A DNA stretch of 64,000 bases from Caulobacter segnis (GTDB lineage: Bacteria > Pseudomonadota > Alphaproteobacteria > Caulobacterales > Caulobacteraceae). The notes beneath the pieces were generated by a model that saw only the letters and a program-made list of their open reading frames with translations, was not told where the DNA came from and searched no databases. Of this stretch, positions 8,389-16,524 are shown one piece after another; position 1 is the first letter of the stretch, and each line of letters begins with the position of its first letter. A program made the translations under genes and the position numbers. The stretch is taken from assembly GCF_003243465.1 (NCBI RefSeq), contig NZ_QFQZ01000004.1:1-64000 (forward strand), given 5' to 3'.

Positions 8389-9243
8389 ATGAGCCGCACC
8401 TTCCTGAAGATGAACGGCCTGGGCAACGACTTCGTCGTGGTCCAGACCCTGACCCAGAGCTTCGAACCCACCCCCGAGGAGATCCGCGCGATCGCCAAAC
8501 GCGGGGAGGGCGGCATCGGCTGCGACCAGGTCATCGCCATCGACCCGCCCAAGGCCGAGGGCGCGTCGGCCTATGTGCGCTTCTGGAACGCCGACGGCGA
8601 GGAGACCGGCGCGTGCGGCAACGGCACCCGCTGCGTGGCCTGGCTTCTGATGCAGTCGGCCGGCAAGACCGAGGTCGCCTTCGACACCGTCGCCGGGCGC
8701 CTGTCGGGCGTCGCCGCCGGCGAGAAGCTGGTTACGGTCGACATGGGCCCGCCGCGTCTGGCGTGGAACCAGATCCCGCTGGCCGAAGAGATGGACACCG
8801 CCCAGGTCGAGCTGCAGGTCGGTCCCACCGGCGCGCCGCTGGTCCAGGCTCCGGTCTGCGTCTCGATGGGCAATCCGCACGTCGTCTTCTTCGTCGACGC
8901 CCCAGTCAGCGACGACTTCGCCGCCAAGGTCGGCGGCCAGGTCGAGCACCACCCGCTGTTCCCGGAAGGCGTCAATGTCGGCTTTGCTCATATCGAGCGC
9001 CGCGACCACATCCGGCTGAAGGTCTGGGAGCGCGGCGCGGGCCTCACCGCCGCCTGCGGCACCGGCGCCTGCGCCGCCCAGGTCGCCGCCGTCCGCCGGG
9101 GCCTGACCGATCGCAAGGCCAAGGTCGAGTTTGAGAGCGGCGCGCTGACCATCGAATGGCGCGAAAGCGACGGCCACGTGATCATGACCGGCCCGGTCAG
9201 CATGGACTTCGCCGGCAAGCTGCCCGAGGCGGTCGCCGCTTAA
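8389..9243 (+). CDS. dapF: Diaminopimelate epimerase
   Basis: A 284-residue cytoplasmic enzyme that converts LL- to meso-diaminopimelate for lysine and peptidoglycan synthesis. The two catalytic cysteines are visible: C76 in ACGNGTRC and C223 in ACGTGAC. The start MSRTFLKMNGLGNDF is the normal DapF beginning. A longer frame from 8359 is rejected because it lacks family similarity. The ATG is only about 10 bases downstream of a CTATATAGC stretch that could be a -10 element, so the message may have a very short leader. mtaB follows after 4 bases. Confidence 0.97.
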   Translation: MSRTFLKMNGLGNDFVVVQTLTQSFEPTPEEIRAIAKRGEGGIGCDQVIAIDPPKAEGASAYVRFWNADGEETGACGNGTRCVAWLLMQSAGKTEVAFDTVAGRLSGVAAGEKLVTVDMGPPRLAWNQIPLAEEMDTAQVELQVGPTGAPLVQAPVCVSMGNPHVVFFVDAPVSDDFAAKVGGQVEHHPLFPEGVNVGFAHIERRDHIRLKVWERGAGLTAACGTGACAAQVAAVRRGLTDRKAKVEFESGALTIEWRESDGHVIMTGPVSMDFAGKLPEAVAA

Positions 9244-9247
9244 CGCC

Positions 9248-10576
9248 ATGGCGACCTACACCGTCATCAAGGCGACGCCCAAGCCGAAACCCGAAGCCGG
9301 GGAGGAGGGCGGTCCCGCCGTCGTCTCCTCCGGCCCGGACGGCGTCCAGGTGGTGACCTTCGGTTGCCGCCTCAACGCCTATGAGAGCGAGGCCATCCGC
9401 GCCCGCGCCGCCGCCGACGGCGTCACCGACGCGGTGGTGTTCAATACCTGCGCGGTCACGAACGAGGCGGTGCGCCAGGCCCGCCAGGCGATCCGCAAGG
9501 CCCGCCGCGAGCGCCCGGGCGCGCGGGTGATCGTCACCGGCTGCGCCGCCCAGGTCGATCCGGCCGCCTTCGCCGCCATGCCGGAGGTCGACCTCGTGCT
9601 CGGCAACGCCGAGAAGGCCGCGCCCGGCGCGCTGCTGGAAACCGGCCGCGTGCGGGTCAACGACATCATGTCGGTCAAGGAGACCGCCGGTCACCTGATC
9701 GACGGCCTGAAGGACCGCGCCCGCGCCTATGTGGAGGTCCAGAACGGCTGCGACCACCGCTGCACCTTCTGCATCATCCCCTATGGCCGGGGGAACTCGC
9801 GTTCGGCGCCCGCCGCCGAGGTCGTCGAGCAAGTCCGCAAGCTCACGGCCGAAGGCTACCAGGAAGTGGTGCTGACCGGCGTCGACGTCACCTCGTGGGG
9901 CGCGGACCTGCCCGAGCAACCGACCCTGGGCCAGTTGGTCGGCCGTATCCTGCGCATGGTCCCCGACCTGCCGCGCCTGCGCCTGTCGTCGATCGACGCG
10001 GCCGAGATCGATCCCGACCTCTTCGCGCTGCTGGAGACCGAGCCGCGCCTTATGCCGTATCTGCACCTGTCCCTGCAGGCCGGCGACAATCTGATCCTCA
10101 AGCGCATGAAGCGTCGCCACAGCCGCGAGGACGCGCTGAAGCTGGTGGCCGAGGTGCGCCGCGTGCGCCCCGACACCGCCTTCGGCGCCGACCTGATCGC
10201 CGGCTTCCCGACCGAGAGCGACGAAGCCTTCGAGAACACCCTGCGTCTCGTGGAGGAGGCGGATCTGGCCTTCCTGCACGTCTTCCCCTACAGCCCGCGC
10301 CCCGGCACGCCAGCCGCGCGGATGCCGCCGGTGAAGGGGCCGGTGATCAAGGACCGCGCCCGCCGCCTGCGCGAGGCGGGCCAGCGGGGCCTGGAACGTC
10401 ATCTCCAGCGCCAGGTCGGCCGCGTGCTGTCGGGCCTGGTCGAACGCGACGGCCTGGCGCGGGCCGAGGACTTCACCGAGATCCGCTTCGAGGGCGAGGC
10501 GCCGGCGGGCCGGATCGTGGCCTTCAAGGTCACGGGCCATGACGGCGCCCGGGTGCTTGGGGAGCGGGTCTCCTGA
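9248..10576 (+). CDS. mtaB: tRNA N6-threonylcarbamoyladenosine (t6A) methylthiotransferase MtaB
   Basis: A 442-residue radical-SAM methylthiotransferase. The N-terminal UPF0004 domain has cysteines C40 (TFGCRLN), C68 (FNTCAVTNEAVRQ) and C99 (VTGCAAQ) that bind the auxiliary cluster. The radical-SAM cluster cysteines are C168, C172 and C175 (GCDHRCTFCIIPYGRG). A C-terminal TRAM-like region follows. The AVTNEAVRQARQ and GRGNSRS motifs fit MtaB (ms2t6A at position 37 of some tRNAs) better than MiaB or RimO. The N-terminus is about 25 residues longer than usual and Lys/Pro-rich. It is probably co-transcribed with dapF. Confidence 0.93.
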   Translation: MATYTVIKATPKPKPEAGEEGGPAVVSSGPDGVQVVTFGCRLNAYESEAIRARAAADGVTDAVVFNTCAVTNEAVRQARQAIRKARRERPGARVIVTGCAAQVDPAAFAAMPEVDLVLGNAEKAAPGALLETGRVRVNDIMSVKETAGHLIDGLKDRARAYVEVQNGCDHRCTFCIIPYGRGNSRSAPAAEVVEQVRKLTAEGYQEVVLTGVDVTSWGADLPEQPTLGQLVGRILRMVPDLPRLRLSSIDAAEIDPDLFALLETEPRLMPYLHLSLQAGDNLILKRMKRRHSREDALKLVAEVRRVRPDTAFGADLIAGFPTESDEAFENTLRLVEEADLAFLHVFPYSPRPGTPAARMPPVKGPVIKDRARRLREAGQRGLERHLQRQVGRVLSGLVERDGLARAEDFTEIRFEGEAPAGRIVAFKVTGHDGARVLGERVS

Positions 10577-11547
10577 TCCGGCGCGCGCTCACCGCGGCTG
10601 CTCTGTTCGCCGTCCTGGCCATGGCCCCGGCGCGCGCCGAGCCGGCCAGGCCGGTGACGTTCAGCGTCATGACCTACAATGTCGAGGGCCTGCCCTGGCC
10701 GGTCCGCAGCGGCCGCGGCGAGGCGCTGAAGGCGATCGGCCACGAGCTGGCCAAGATGCGCAAGGCCGGTGACGAGCCCGACGTCGTGCTGATCCAGGAG
10801 GGCTTCCGCTCCGAGATCTGGGACCTGATCGACGAGAGCGGCTATCCGTATGTGGCGCGCGGACCCAACAAGGGCCAGCGCGATCCGAACATGCTGGAGG
10901 GCCAGAAGCCCGATTTCCGGCGCGTGAAATATCGCCGCAAGGGCGAGGGCTTGGGCAAGTGGGGCTCCAGCGGCCTGTGGGTGCTGAGCAACCACCCGAT
11001 CAACTGGGTCAAGTCGCACGCCTATCACTACTGCGCGGGCCTGGACTGCCTGGCCAACAAGGGCGTCATGCTGGTCAGCCTGGACGTGGCGGGGCTGCCG
11101 ACGCCGGTCGAGGTCGCCGACACCCACCTCAATTCCAAGGGCGCCTCCGGCGTGCCGCGTAGCCGGGCGACGCAGGCTCACCACCTGCAGGCCGACGAGC
11201 TGAAGGGCTTCATGCGGGAGGACCGCACGCCGGGCGCGCCGCTGCTGGTCGGCGGCGACTTCAACGTCATGCACTCGGCGGAGCGCTTCGACCACGTGAT
11301 GGCCGACTACCCGTTCGAGGTGGTCAGCCGCTGGTGCCACCATCGCCCCGGCGCCTGCGACACCCAGATCTCCTATGACGGCGACGCGCCGTGGCTGGAC
11401 ACCCAGGACCTGATCGGCTTCCTGGACGGGGAACGGGTCACGGTGACCCCCGTCGCGGTCGAGGCGACGTTCGACGGCGCCTCAGAACCGGTGCTGTCCG
11501 ACCACGACGGCTACAAGGTGACGTTCCGGCTGACGCCGAAGGGATAG
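10573..11547 (+). CDS. Secreted endonuclease/exonuclease/phosphatase-fold protein, probable CTG start
   Basis: The product belongs to the DNase I-like metal-dependent phosphodiesterase fold: VMTYNVEGLPWPV, LIQEGFRS, ADTHLNSKG, VGGDFNVM and LSDHDGYKV are the expected metal and catalytic motifs (E in QEG, D/N in GDFN, D-H in SDHDG). The first in-frame ATG (10621) falls inside a clear signal peptide, whose full form LIRRALTAAALFAVLAMAPARA starts at CTG 10573. That CTG overlaps the mtaB stop (CTGA) and has a GGGGAG ribosome site at 10559-10564 with an 8-base gap, so I start the gene there (324 residues). The substrate is unknown; sphingomyelinase-like lipases and nucleases share this fold. Confidence 0.82.
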   Translation: MIRRALTAAALFAVLAMAPARAEPARPVTFSVMTYNVEGLPWPVRSGRGEALKAIGHELAKMRKAGDEPDVVLIQEGFRSEIWDLIDESGYPYVARGPNKGQRDPNMLEGQKPDFRRVKYRRKGEGLGKWGSSGLWVLSNHPINWVKSHAYHYCAGLDCLANKGVMLVSLDVAGLPTPVEVADTHLNSKGASGVPRSRATQAHHLQADELKGFMREDRTPGAPLLVGGDFNVMHSAERFDHVMADYPFEVVSRWCHHRPGACDTQISYDGDAPWLDTQDLIGFLDGERVTVTPVAVEATFDGASEPVLSDHDGYKVTFRLTPKG

Positions 11548-11552
11548 GGACC

Positions 11553-11984
11553 ATGGGCTTGAGCGGCGGCTGCCAGTGCGGCGCGGTCCGGTTCCGGGTC
11601 GAGGGCGAACCCGGCCGCGCCTCCATCTGCCATTGCCGCATGTGCCAGAAGGCGTTCGGCGGTCCGTTCGGGGCGCTGGTGAGCGTGGCCGTCGATCAGC
11701 TGACCTGGACGCGTGGCCAGCGAGCGACCTTCCAGAGCTCGGACAAGATCCGGCGCGGCTTCTGCGCCGCCTGCGGCACGCCACTGACCTTCGAATGGAG
11801 CGCCGACAAGATCGACCTGGCGTTGTTCGCCTTCGACGATCCGTCGGCGGTCGAGCCGGTGGTTCAGCTTGCCGTCGAGAGCCGGCCGGCCTGGATGGAG
11901 CACCTCGCGGACATGCCGGTGCGGCCGCCGATGGGGCCGACGGGGGCGGTGGTGAGCCGGCAGCATCCCGATCACGACACGTGA
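11553..11984 (+). CDS. GFA/CENP-V domain zinc protein
   Basis: A 143-residue protein of the glutathione-dependent formaldehyde-activating enzyme (GFA/CENP-V) fold. Zinc ligands are visible in order: GGCQCGAVRF, then CHCRMCQ, then FCAACGTPL, followed by WMEHLADMP near the C-terminus. This gives seven spaced cysteines typical of the two-zinc fold. The family includes the Gfa enzyme, but most members have no proven activity, and linkage to formaldehyde metabolism is not visible here. The ATG lies 5 bases after the stop of the upstream phosphodiesterase gene, so the two genes are likely co-transcribed. Confidence 0.88.
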   Translation: MGLSGGCQCGAVRFRVEGEPGRASICHCRMCQKAFGGPFGALVSVAVDQLTWTRGQRATFQSSDKIRRGFCAACGTPLTFEWSADKIDLALFAFDDPSAVEPVVQLAVESRPAWMEHLADMPVRPPMGPTGAVVSRQHPDHDT

Positions 11985-11987
11985 GTC

Positions 11988-12108
11988 CTTCTCCCCTTGC
12001 GGGAGAAGGTGGCCCGAAGGGCCGGATGAGGGGTCGATAGGCGGGGCCGTCAGCGCGACCCCTCACCCGACCCGCTGCGCGGGCCACCCTCTCCCGCAGG
12101 GGGAGAGG
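11988..12108. repeat. Long imperfect inverted repeat (REP-like) between GFA and TRIC genes
   Basis: The left half at about 11988-12036 contains CTCCCCTTGCGGGAGAAGG, a GGCCCGAAGGGCC hairpin and GATGAGGGGTCG. The right half at about 12056-12108 is its near reverse complement (CGACCCCTCACCC, then GGGCCACCCTCTCCCGC). Each half also folds on itself. This CTCTCCCGCAGGGGGAGAGG class is a dispersed intergenic palindrome well known in GC-rich alphaproteobacteria. The right half runs into the 3' end of the TRIC gene. Confidence 0.85.
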
Positions 12109-12739
12109 GAAACTCTTCCCCCATGAAGCCCGGCAGGCTCCAGCCGAACTTGATCGCGCAAGCCCGCAACCCGAAGGCGGCGGCGAAGCCCGCGATCCCG
12201 GCCGGCCAGAACGCCACGCCCGCCAGCTGCAGCACCGTGAACACGGTCGCCCCCAGCAAGGCGGCGGTGATGTAGATCTCGCGGCGGAGCAGGAGGTTGG
12301 GCTCCTCGGCCAGCACGTCGCGGATCACGCCGCCGAAGGCGGTGGTCAGAACGCCCATGACCACGGCGCTGAACGGATGCACGCCCAGGCCCAGCGCCTT
12401 GGCCGTGCCGACCACGGCGTAGGCGGCCATGCCCAGGGCGTCCAGCCACAGCAGCGCGCGGAACCGCCAGCCGCGCTTGCCCAGCAGCCAGACCACGGTG
12501 GCGGCGGCCAGGCAGGCGACGATGTAGCCGGGCCGCTGCACCCAGAACACCGGCGCGCCGATCAGCAGGTCGCGCAGGGTTCCGCCCCCGACGCCGGTGA
12601 TCGCCGCGAAGAATCCGAAGGTGATGATGTCGTGCTTGCGCCGGGCCGCCGCGAGGGCGCCGGTTGCCCCAAAAACGGCCGCTGCGGCGTAGTCGAGCCA
12701 GAAAAGCGCCGTTCCCAAAGGGTCAAGTTGCACGTCCAT
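12050..12739 (-). CDS. TRIC-type cation channel family membrane protein (UPF0126/YicG)
   Basis: A 229-residue inner-membrane protein with about seven hydrophobic helices and the duplicated glycine motif of the UPF0126 family: AAITGVGGGTLRDLLIG at about residues 46-62 and TTAFGGVIRDVLAEEPN further on. Bacterial members are homologous to animal TRIC potassium channels. After the last helix the protein carries an odd tail of about 20 residues, rich in Pro, Gly, Ser and Glu, which is encoded by the palindromic repeat at 11988-12108. The normal protein probably ended near the LPGFMGEE segment. It is divergent from ftsY. Confidence 0.88.
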   Translation of the reverse strand: MDVQLDPLGTALFWLDYAAAAVFGATGALAAARRKHDIITFGFFAAITGVGGGTLRDLLIGAPVFWVQRPGYIVACLAAATVVWLLGKRGWRFRALLWLDALGMAAYAVVGTAKALGLGVHPFSAVVMGVLTTAFGGVIRDVLAEEPNLLLRREIYITAALLGATVFTVLQLAGVAFWPAGIAGFAAAFGLRACAIKFGWSLPGFMGEEFPSPPAGEGGPRSGSGEGSR

Positions 12740-12772
12740 GCCCTTTCCTTCGCACGGCTGGGCGGCCCGCGC

Positions 12773-12788
12773 TAACCGTGTCCGGTTA
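12773..12788. promoter_or_regulatory. 16-base palindrome between the TRIC gene and ftsY
   Basis: TAACCG and CGGTTA flank a 4-base centre (TGTC), a perfect 6-base-arm palindrome lying 44 bases upstream of ftsY and 34 bases upstream of the TRIC gene. It sits in the only AT-containing part of this divergent intergenic region. It may be an operator, but no regulator can be named. Confidence 0.4.
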
Positions 12789-12831
12789 AATCCCGATTTA
12801 CACTTTCGCCCGGTCGGCTAAAGGGGCGCGG

Positions 12832-13773
12832 ATGAGCGACAAGCCCGATCAGAAAAAAGGCTGGTTCCAACGCCTGACGTCAGGCCTGGCCCGGTCTTCC
12901 CAGCAGATGACCGAGCAGGTCACGGGGGTCTTCACCAAGAAGCCCCTGGACCAGGACCAGCTGGACGCCCTGGAAGAGATGCTGATCGAGGCCGATCTCG
13001 GCCCCGAGATCGCCGCCCGTATCACCGACGCCTTCGGCAAGGCGCGCTTTGGCAAGTCGTCGACCGACGACGAGGTCAAGGAGGCCCTGGCCGAGCTGAT
13101 CGCCGCCGAGCTGGCCGACCGCCAGGGCGACTTCGACCCGCTGAGCGGCCCGCGTCCCTATGTGGTGCTGTTCATCGGCGTCAACGGCTCGGGCAAGACC
13201 ACGACGCTGGGCAAGATCGCCGCTGACCTGACCGAGAAGGGCGCGCGCGTGCTGATCGCCGCCGGCGACACCTTCCGCGCCGCCGCGGTCGAGCAGCTGA
13301 AGGTCTGGGCCGACCGCGCCGGGGCCGACTTCATGTCCAAGCCCACCGGCTCGGACGCCGCCGGCCTGGCCTATGAGGCCGTCGAGCGCGCCAAGGCCGA
13401 GCACTACGACGTCGTGCTGATCGACACGGCCGGCCGCCTGCAGAACAAGCAGGGCCTGATGGACGAGCTGCTCAAGGTCATCCGTGTCGTGAAGAAGGTC
13501 GATCCGGACTATCCGCACGAGACCCTGCTGGTCCTGGACGCCACCGTGGGCCGCAACGCCCTGGCCCAGGAGAAGATCTTCGGCAACCAGGTCGGCGTGT
13601 CGGGGATTGTCATGACCAAGCTGGACGGCACCGCGCGCGGCGGGGTGCTGGTGCCGGTGGCCCGCGCCTCCGACAGCCCGATCAAGCTGATCGGGGTGGG
13701 CGAGGGGATCGAGGACCTGCAACCGTTCGACGCCCGGGCCTTCTCGCGCTCGCTCGTCGGCCTCAAGGACTGA
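12832..13773 (+). CDS. ftsY: Signal recognition particle receptor FtsY
   Basis: A 313-residue GTPase that receives SRP-bound ribosomes at the inner membrane. The N-terminal four-helix N domain (about residues 20-100) precedes the G domain with GVNGSGKTTTLGK (P-loop), DTFRAAAVEQLKVWADR, LIDTAGRLQNK, TKLDGTARGG and GVGEGIEDL. The acidic A domain of enterobacterial FtsY is almost absent; the protein starts with a basic MSDKPDQKKGWFQRL that could touch the membrane. yciB starts 4 bases after its stop, suggesting an operon. Confidence 0.97.
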   Translation: MSDKPDQKKGWFQRLTSGLARSSQQMTEQVTGVFTKKPLDQDQLDALEEMLIEADLGPEIAARITDAFGKARFGKSSTDDEVKEALAELIAAELADRQGDFDPLSGPRPYVVLFIGVNGSGKTTTLGKIAADLTEKGARVLIAAGDTFRAAAVEQLKVWADRAGADFMSKPTGSDAAGLAYEAVERAKAEHYDVVLIDTAGRLQNKQGLMDELLKVIRVVKKVDPDYPHETLLVLDATVGRNALAQEKIFGNQVGVSGIVMTKLDGTARGGVLVPVARASDSPIKLIGVGEGIEDLQPFDARAFSRSLVGLKD

Positions 13774-13776
13774 TCC

Positions 13777-14400
13777 GTGAACGAAGCGCCGGTCGAGGCC
13801 TCCCAAGCGGCCCCCAAGAAGAACGCCGGCTGGGTGCGGACGGTCGTCGACTATGGCGCGGCCATCGCGTTCGGCGTCGCCTATTTCGTCACCAAGGACT
13901 TCCAGAAGGCGACCTGGGTTCTGGTCGCCGCCTCGGCCGCCGCGCTCGCGATCGGCTATGCGGTCGAGCGCCGCCTGGCCCTCCTGCCGCTGTTCTTCGG
14001 CGGCATGGCGCTGGTGTTCGGGACCCTCGGGCTCGTCTTCCACTCCGACATCTTCGTGAAGATCAAGGTCACGGTGATCAACCTGGCCCTGGCCGCCTTC
14101 CTGCTGGGCGGGATCCTGACGGGCCGCCAGCCGCTGAAGCTGCTGATGGGCGAAGCCCTGCATCTGCCGGACGCCGCCTGGCGGACCCTGAGCCTGCGCT
14201 ACGCCGGCTATTTCGCCCTAGTCGCCGTGCTGAACGAGATCGTCCGTCATACCCAGGACACCGACACCTGGGTCAAGTTCCGTCTGGGCCTGCTGCCGTT
14301 GGCCCTGGTGTTCGTGGCCACCCAGATCCCCTTCATGATGAAGCACATGGCCAAGGGCGACGCCCCCGCGGCGGCGGAACCTCCGGACGCGGGCTTCTAG
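13777..14400 (+). CDS. yciB: Inner-membrane septation protein A family (YciB/IspZ)
   Basis: A 207-residue integral membrane protein of the IspZ/YciB family, needed in some bacteria for normal septation and envelope structure. It has about five hydrophobic helices and the family pattern VDYGAAIAFGVAYF, LLPLFFGGMALVFGTLGLVF, FVKIKVTVINLALAAFLLGG, RYAGYFALVAVLNEIVRH and WVKFRLG. It starts at GTG 13777, three bases after the ftsY stop. A hydrophilic N-terminal tail of about 20 residues and an Ala/Pro-rich C-terminus flank the membrane domain. Confidence 0.93.
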   Translation: MNEAPVEASQAAPKKNAGWVRTVVDYGAAIAFGVAYFVTKDFQKATWVLVAASAAALAIGYAVERRLALLPLFFGGMALVFGTLGLVFHSDIFVKIKVTVINLALAAFLLGGILTGRQPLKLLMGEALHLPDAAWRTLSLRYAGYFALVAVLNEIVRHTQDTDTWVKFRLGLLPLALVFVATQIPFMMKHMAKGDAPAAAEPPDAGF

Positions 14401-14507
14401 TCCCACGCGCTTTCCGCCGTCCACGGACCGTTGTCGTCAAATCGACGCGTTCCGGTGCTAGCCTTTGTCCGTCGGTCGAGGGACCGTGCGATGTGGGGGC
14501 GCGAGAC

Positions 14508-15068
14508 ATGGCCAAGAGCAAGGGCGACAAGGCGATCGGCGGTTTGCTGGAGCGTTCGCCCAGTCATCTGCTGCACCGGGTCCTGCAACTGGCGCTCGAC
14601 ATCTATGCCGAGGAATGCGGTCAGGCGGGGGTCACCCAGCGCCAGTTCGCCGTCCTCGCCGCCGTGGCCGAGAACGAGGGCGTCACCCAGACGGCCTTGG
14701 TCCGCGCCACCGGCATCGACCGCTCGACCCTGGCCGACATGGTCGCCCGGATGATCACCAAGGGCCACCTGGAGCGCCAGCGCTCCAGCGAGGACGCCCG
14801 CGCCAACAGCGTGCGCCTGACCACCGCCGGCCGCGAGGCGCTCGAAGCCGTTCGCCCGATGGTCGCCATGGCCGACGCCCGCATTCTCGCCCTGCTCAAG
14901 CCCAGCAAGCGCGAAGGATTCCTTGACCTGCTGGCGGACGTCGCCGGCGCCGACCTGCACCCGGAAGAGGCCGCCCCGAAGTCCAAGAAGGCCAAGGCTG
15001 AAAAGACCGACAAGCCGAAGAAGGACAAGAAGGTGAAGAAGGACAAGGCCGCCAAGAAGGCGGCCTGA
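14508..15068 (+). CDS. MarR family transcriptional regulator with lysine-rich tail
   Basis: A 186-residue regulator. The winged helix covers about residues 40-115: VTQRQFAVLAAVAENEGVTQTALVRATGIDRSTLADMVARMI, then KGHLERQRSSEDARANSVRLT, the MarR wing. The last 40 residues are a low-complexity run of Lys, Ala, Asp and Glu (repeated KKDK/KAKAEKT units) that could bind nucleic acid non-specifically. The frame extends to a GTG at 14493; the ATG at 14508 is chosen as the likelier start, but both are possible. No target is evident. The neighbouring gene on the other strand converges with it. Confidence 0.87.
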   Translation: MAKSKGDKAIGGLLERSPSHLLHRVLQLALDIYAEECGQAGVTQRQFAVLAAVAENEGVTQTALVRATGIDRSTLADMVARMITKGHLERQRSSEDARANSVRLTTAGREALEAVRPMVAMADARILALLKPSKREGFLDLLADVAGADLHPEEAAPKSKKAKAEKTDKPKKDKKVKKDKAAKKAA

Positions 15069-15073
15069 CCGCG

Positions 15074-15541
15074 CTACTTGGCGTCTGGCCCCGGCATGTG
15101 GCCGTAGCTGACGACCTTGGTGATTCGCCAGTCGTCGCCCGTCCGCTTCCAGATCATCAGGAACTTGGCGACCCCGCCGCCCTCGCCCTCGGCGACCGAC
15201 CGGAAGCCATGCAGCCCCTCCTCGATCGCGCCATAGCCCTTGATCGGATAGACCTTCAGCGAGCCGGGCGTCAGCACGCGCTGGACCTTGCCGCAGATGT
15301 ACTTTCGGGTGTTCTCGACCACGATGTCGCGCCCGACCGTGACGCCGCCGTCGTCGTGGAAGAATTCGACGTCGGGGGCGAAGAACTTGCCGAACGCCAC
15401 CATGTCGCAGCGGTTGTAGGCGTCGAAGGCCTGCCGATCGAGCTCGGCCACGGTCTTGACCAGGTCTGGATCGGTCTCGGAGGCGCGCGCCGGTCCTGCG
15501 GCCAGGAGGCAGACGGCTAGAGCGGCGATGGCGGTGCGCAT
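15074..15541 (-). CDS. Secreted NTF2/SnoaL-like (DUF4440-type) protein
   Basis: A 155-residue exported protein: signal peptide MRTAIAALAVCLLAAGPARA-S, then a small cone-shaped NTF2-like domain. Typical signs are the helix LDRQAFDAYNRCDMVAFGKFF, the strand start DVEFFHDDGG, GRDIVVENTR, and the final WKRTGDDWRITKVVSYGH. Such domains bind small ligands or act as isomerases, or are catalytically inert; no function can be assigned. It is a single gene, convergent with the MarR gene, whose stop lies 5 bases away. Confidence 0.8.
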   Translation of the reverse strand: MRTAIAALAVCLLAAGPARASETDPDLVKTVAELDRQAFDAYNRCDMVAFGKFFAPDVEFFHDDGGVTVGRDIVVENTRKYICGKVQRVLTPGSLKVYPIKGYGAIEEGLHGFRSVAEGEGGGVAKFLMIWKRTGDDWRITKVVSYGHMPGPDAK

Positions 15542-15640
15542 GAGATCCCTGCCTTGCGAAGCGACGGCCGTGGGACTCTAAAGGTCTGGTCTTTCAGGTC
15601 GACCGGATTTTCCGCAACCGGCCGGTCGGACGTCGGAGCG

Positions 15641-15913
15641 TCAGACCAGGATGTTCAGCAGCGAACCAGGCCGCAGGATCTTCTGCGGCTGGGCGTCGGG
15701 CTGGACGAACGGCTTTTGCGGCGCCGCGCGTTGCTGGGGCTGAGCCTGGGCCTGCAGCTGAACCGTCGAGGGAGCCGCCGCAGGACGGGCCGGCGCGGCT
15801 TCGGTCAGGGCCGCCTGGAAGAAAGCCGCGCGCGTCGCCGCGCCGGTCTTGGCGGGGACCGACGGGGTTTGCGACGGAACGACGGGCCAGCCGGCGGGAC
15901 GGACGTTGCTCAT
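15641..15913 (-). CDS. Small Ala/Pro/Gln-rich hypothetical protein
   Basis: A 90-residue protein I do not recognise. It has no signal or membrane segment. Its centre is low-complexity Ala/Gln/Pro, framed by a more ordered start (MSNVRPAGWPVVPSQTPS) and a distinct end, ILRPGSLLNILV, that looks like a conserved short motif. Start at the ATG complementary to 15911-15913. It is isolated: about 100 bases separate it on each side from the neighbouring genes. Codon use matches the genome (GC-rich third positions), which supports it as a real gene, but with moderate confidence. Confidence 0.55.
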   Translation of the reverse strand: MSNVRPAGWPVVPSQTPSVPAKTGAATRAAFFQAALTEAAPARPAAAPSTVQLQAQAQPQQRAAPQKPFVQPDAQPQKILRPGSLLNILV

Positions 15914-16011
15914 GACTCGGAATCTAGCACGGTTAACAAAGCGTGCGCGAGTATGGTCAACGCAAAGTTAACAAGATCGCCCCGCGACCTGTCCGCGCAC
16001 CCGGTAAGACG

Positions 16012-16524
16012 CTACTTCGCCTTCTTCAGCAGGTCCTCGGCTGCGTCCGGCGTCAGCGGGCCGGTGTGCTTGGCGATGATCACGCCGTCGGAGCCGACCA
16101 GATAGGTCTCCGGCACGCCGGTGACGCCGAACTCCAGCCCCGCGCGGCCGTCGCGGTCGACCAGATGCAGGGCGAAGGGATCGCCGAGCCGGGTCAGGAA
16201 CGCCTGGGTGTTGGCGGGCGCGTCCTTGTAGGCGACGCCCACCACCTTCACGCCCTGGGCCTTCAGGGCCATCAGCTGCGGGTGCTCCACCTCGCAGGGG
16301 GCGCACCACGAGGCGAAGAAGTTCACCAGCACAGGGCCTTCGCTGGCGTCGCGGATCGCGGTCGGCGTCCCGCTGGTCAGTTCGGGCAATTGCAGGGCGG
16401 GGGCGGGCTTGCCGACCAGGGCGTGGGGCTGCACGCGCGGGTCGCGCTTGAGCGCATAGCCGGCGAACAGGCCGGCCAGGGCCAGCAGGATCAGTAGCGG
16501 AACGAAGGCCAGCCAGCGCTTCAC
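16012..16524 (-). CDS. ccmG: Thiol:disulfide interchange protein CcmG/DsbE
   Basis: A 170-residue periplasmic thioredoxin-like protein anchored by one N-terminal helix (LAFVPLLILLALAGLFAGYAL). The active site is WCAPC with cysteines C74 and C77, and the cis-proline region is GVPETYLVG. It keeps apocytochrome c cysteines reduced for haem attachment. It starts at GTG 16524, overlapping the ccmD stop by 4 bases (GTGA), so translation is coupled. It is the last gene of the ccmC-ccmD-ccmG block. Confidence 0.95.
   Translation of the reverse strand: MKRWLAFVPLLILLALAGLFAGYALKRDPRVQPHALVGKPAPALQLPELTSGTPTAIRDASEGPVLVNFFASWCAPCEVEHPQLMALKAQGVKVVGVAYKDAPANTQAFLTRLGDPFALHLVDRDGRAGLEFGVTGVPETYLVGSDGVIIAKHTGPLTPDAAEDLLKKAK

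Noticed and set aside
15931..15972. Two GTTAAC sequences near the ccmG end as a possible CtrA site
   Set aside because: The spacing does not fit the TTAA-N7-TTAA pattern, and no gene start is close on the right side.
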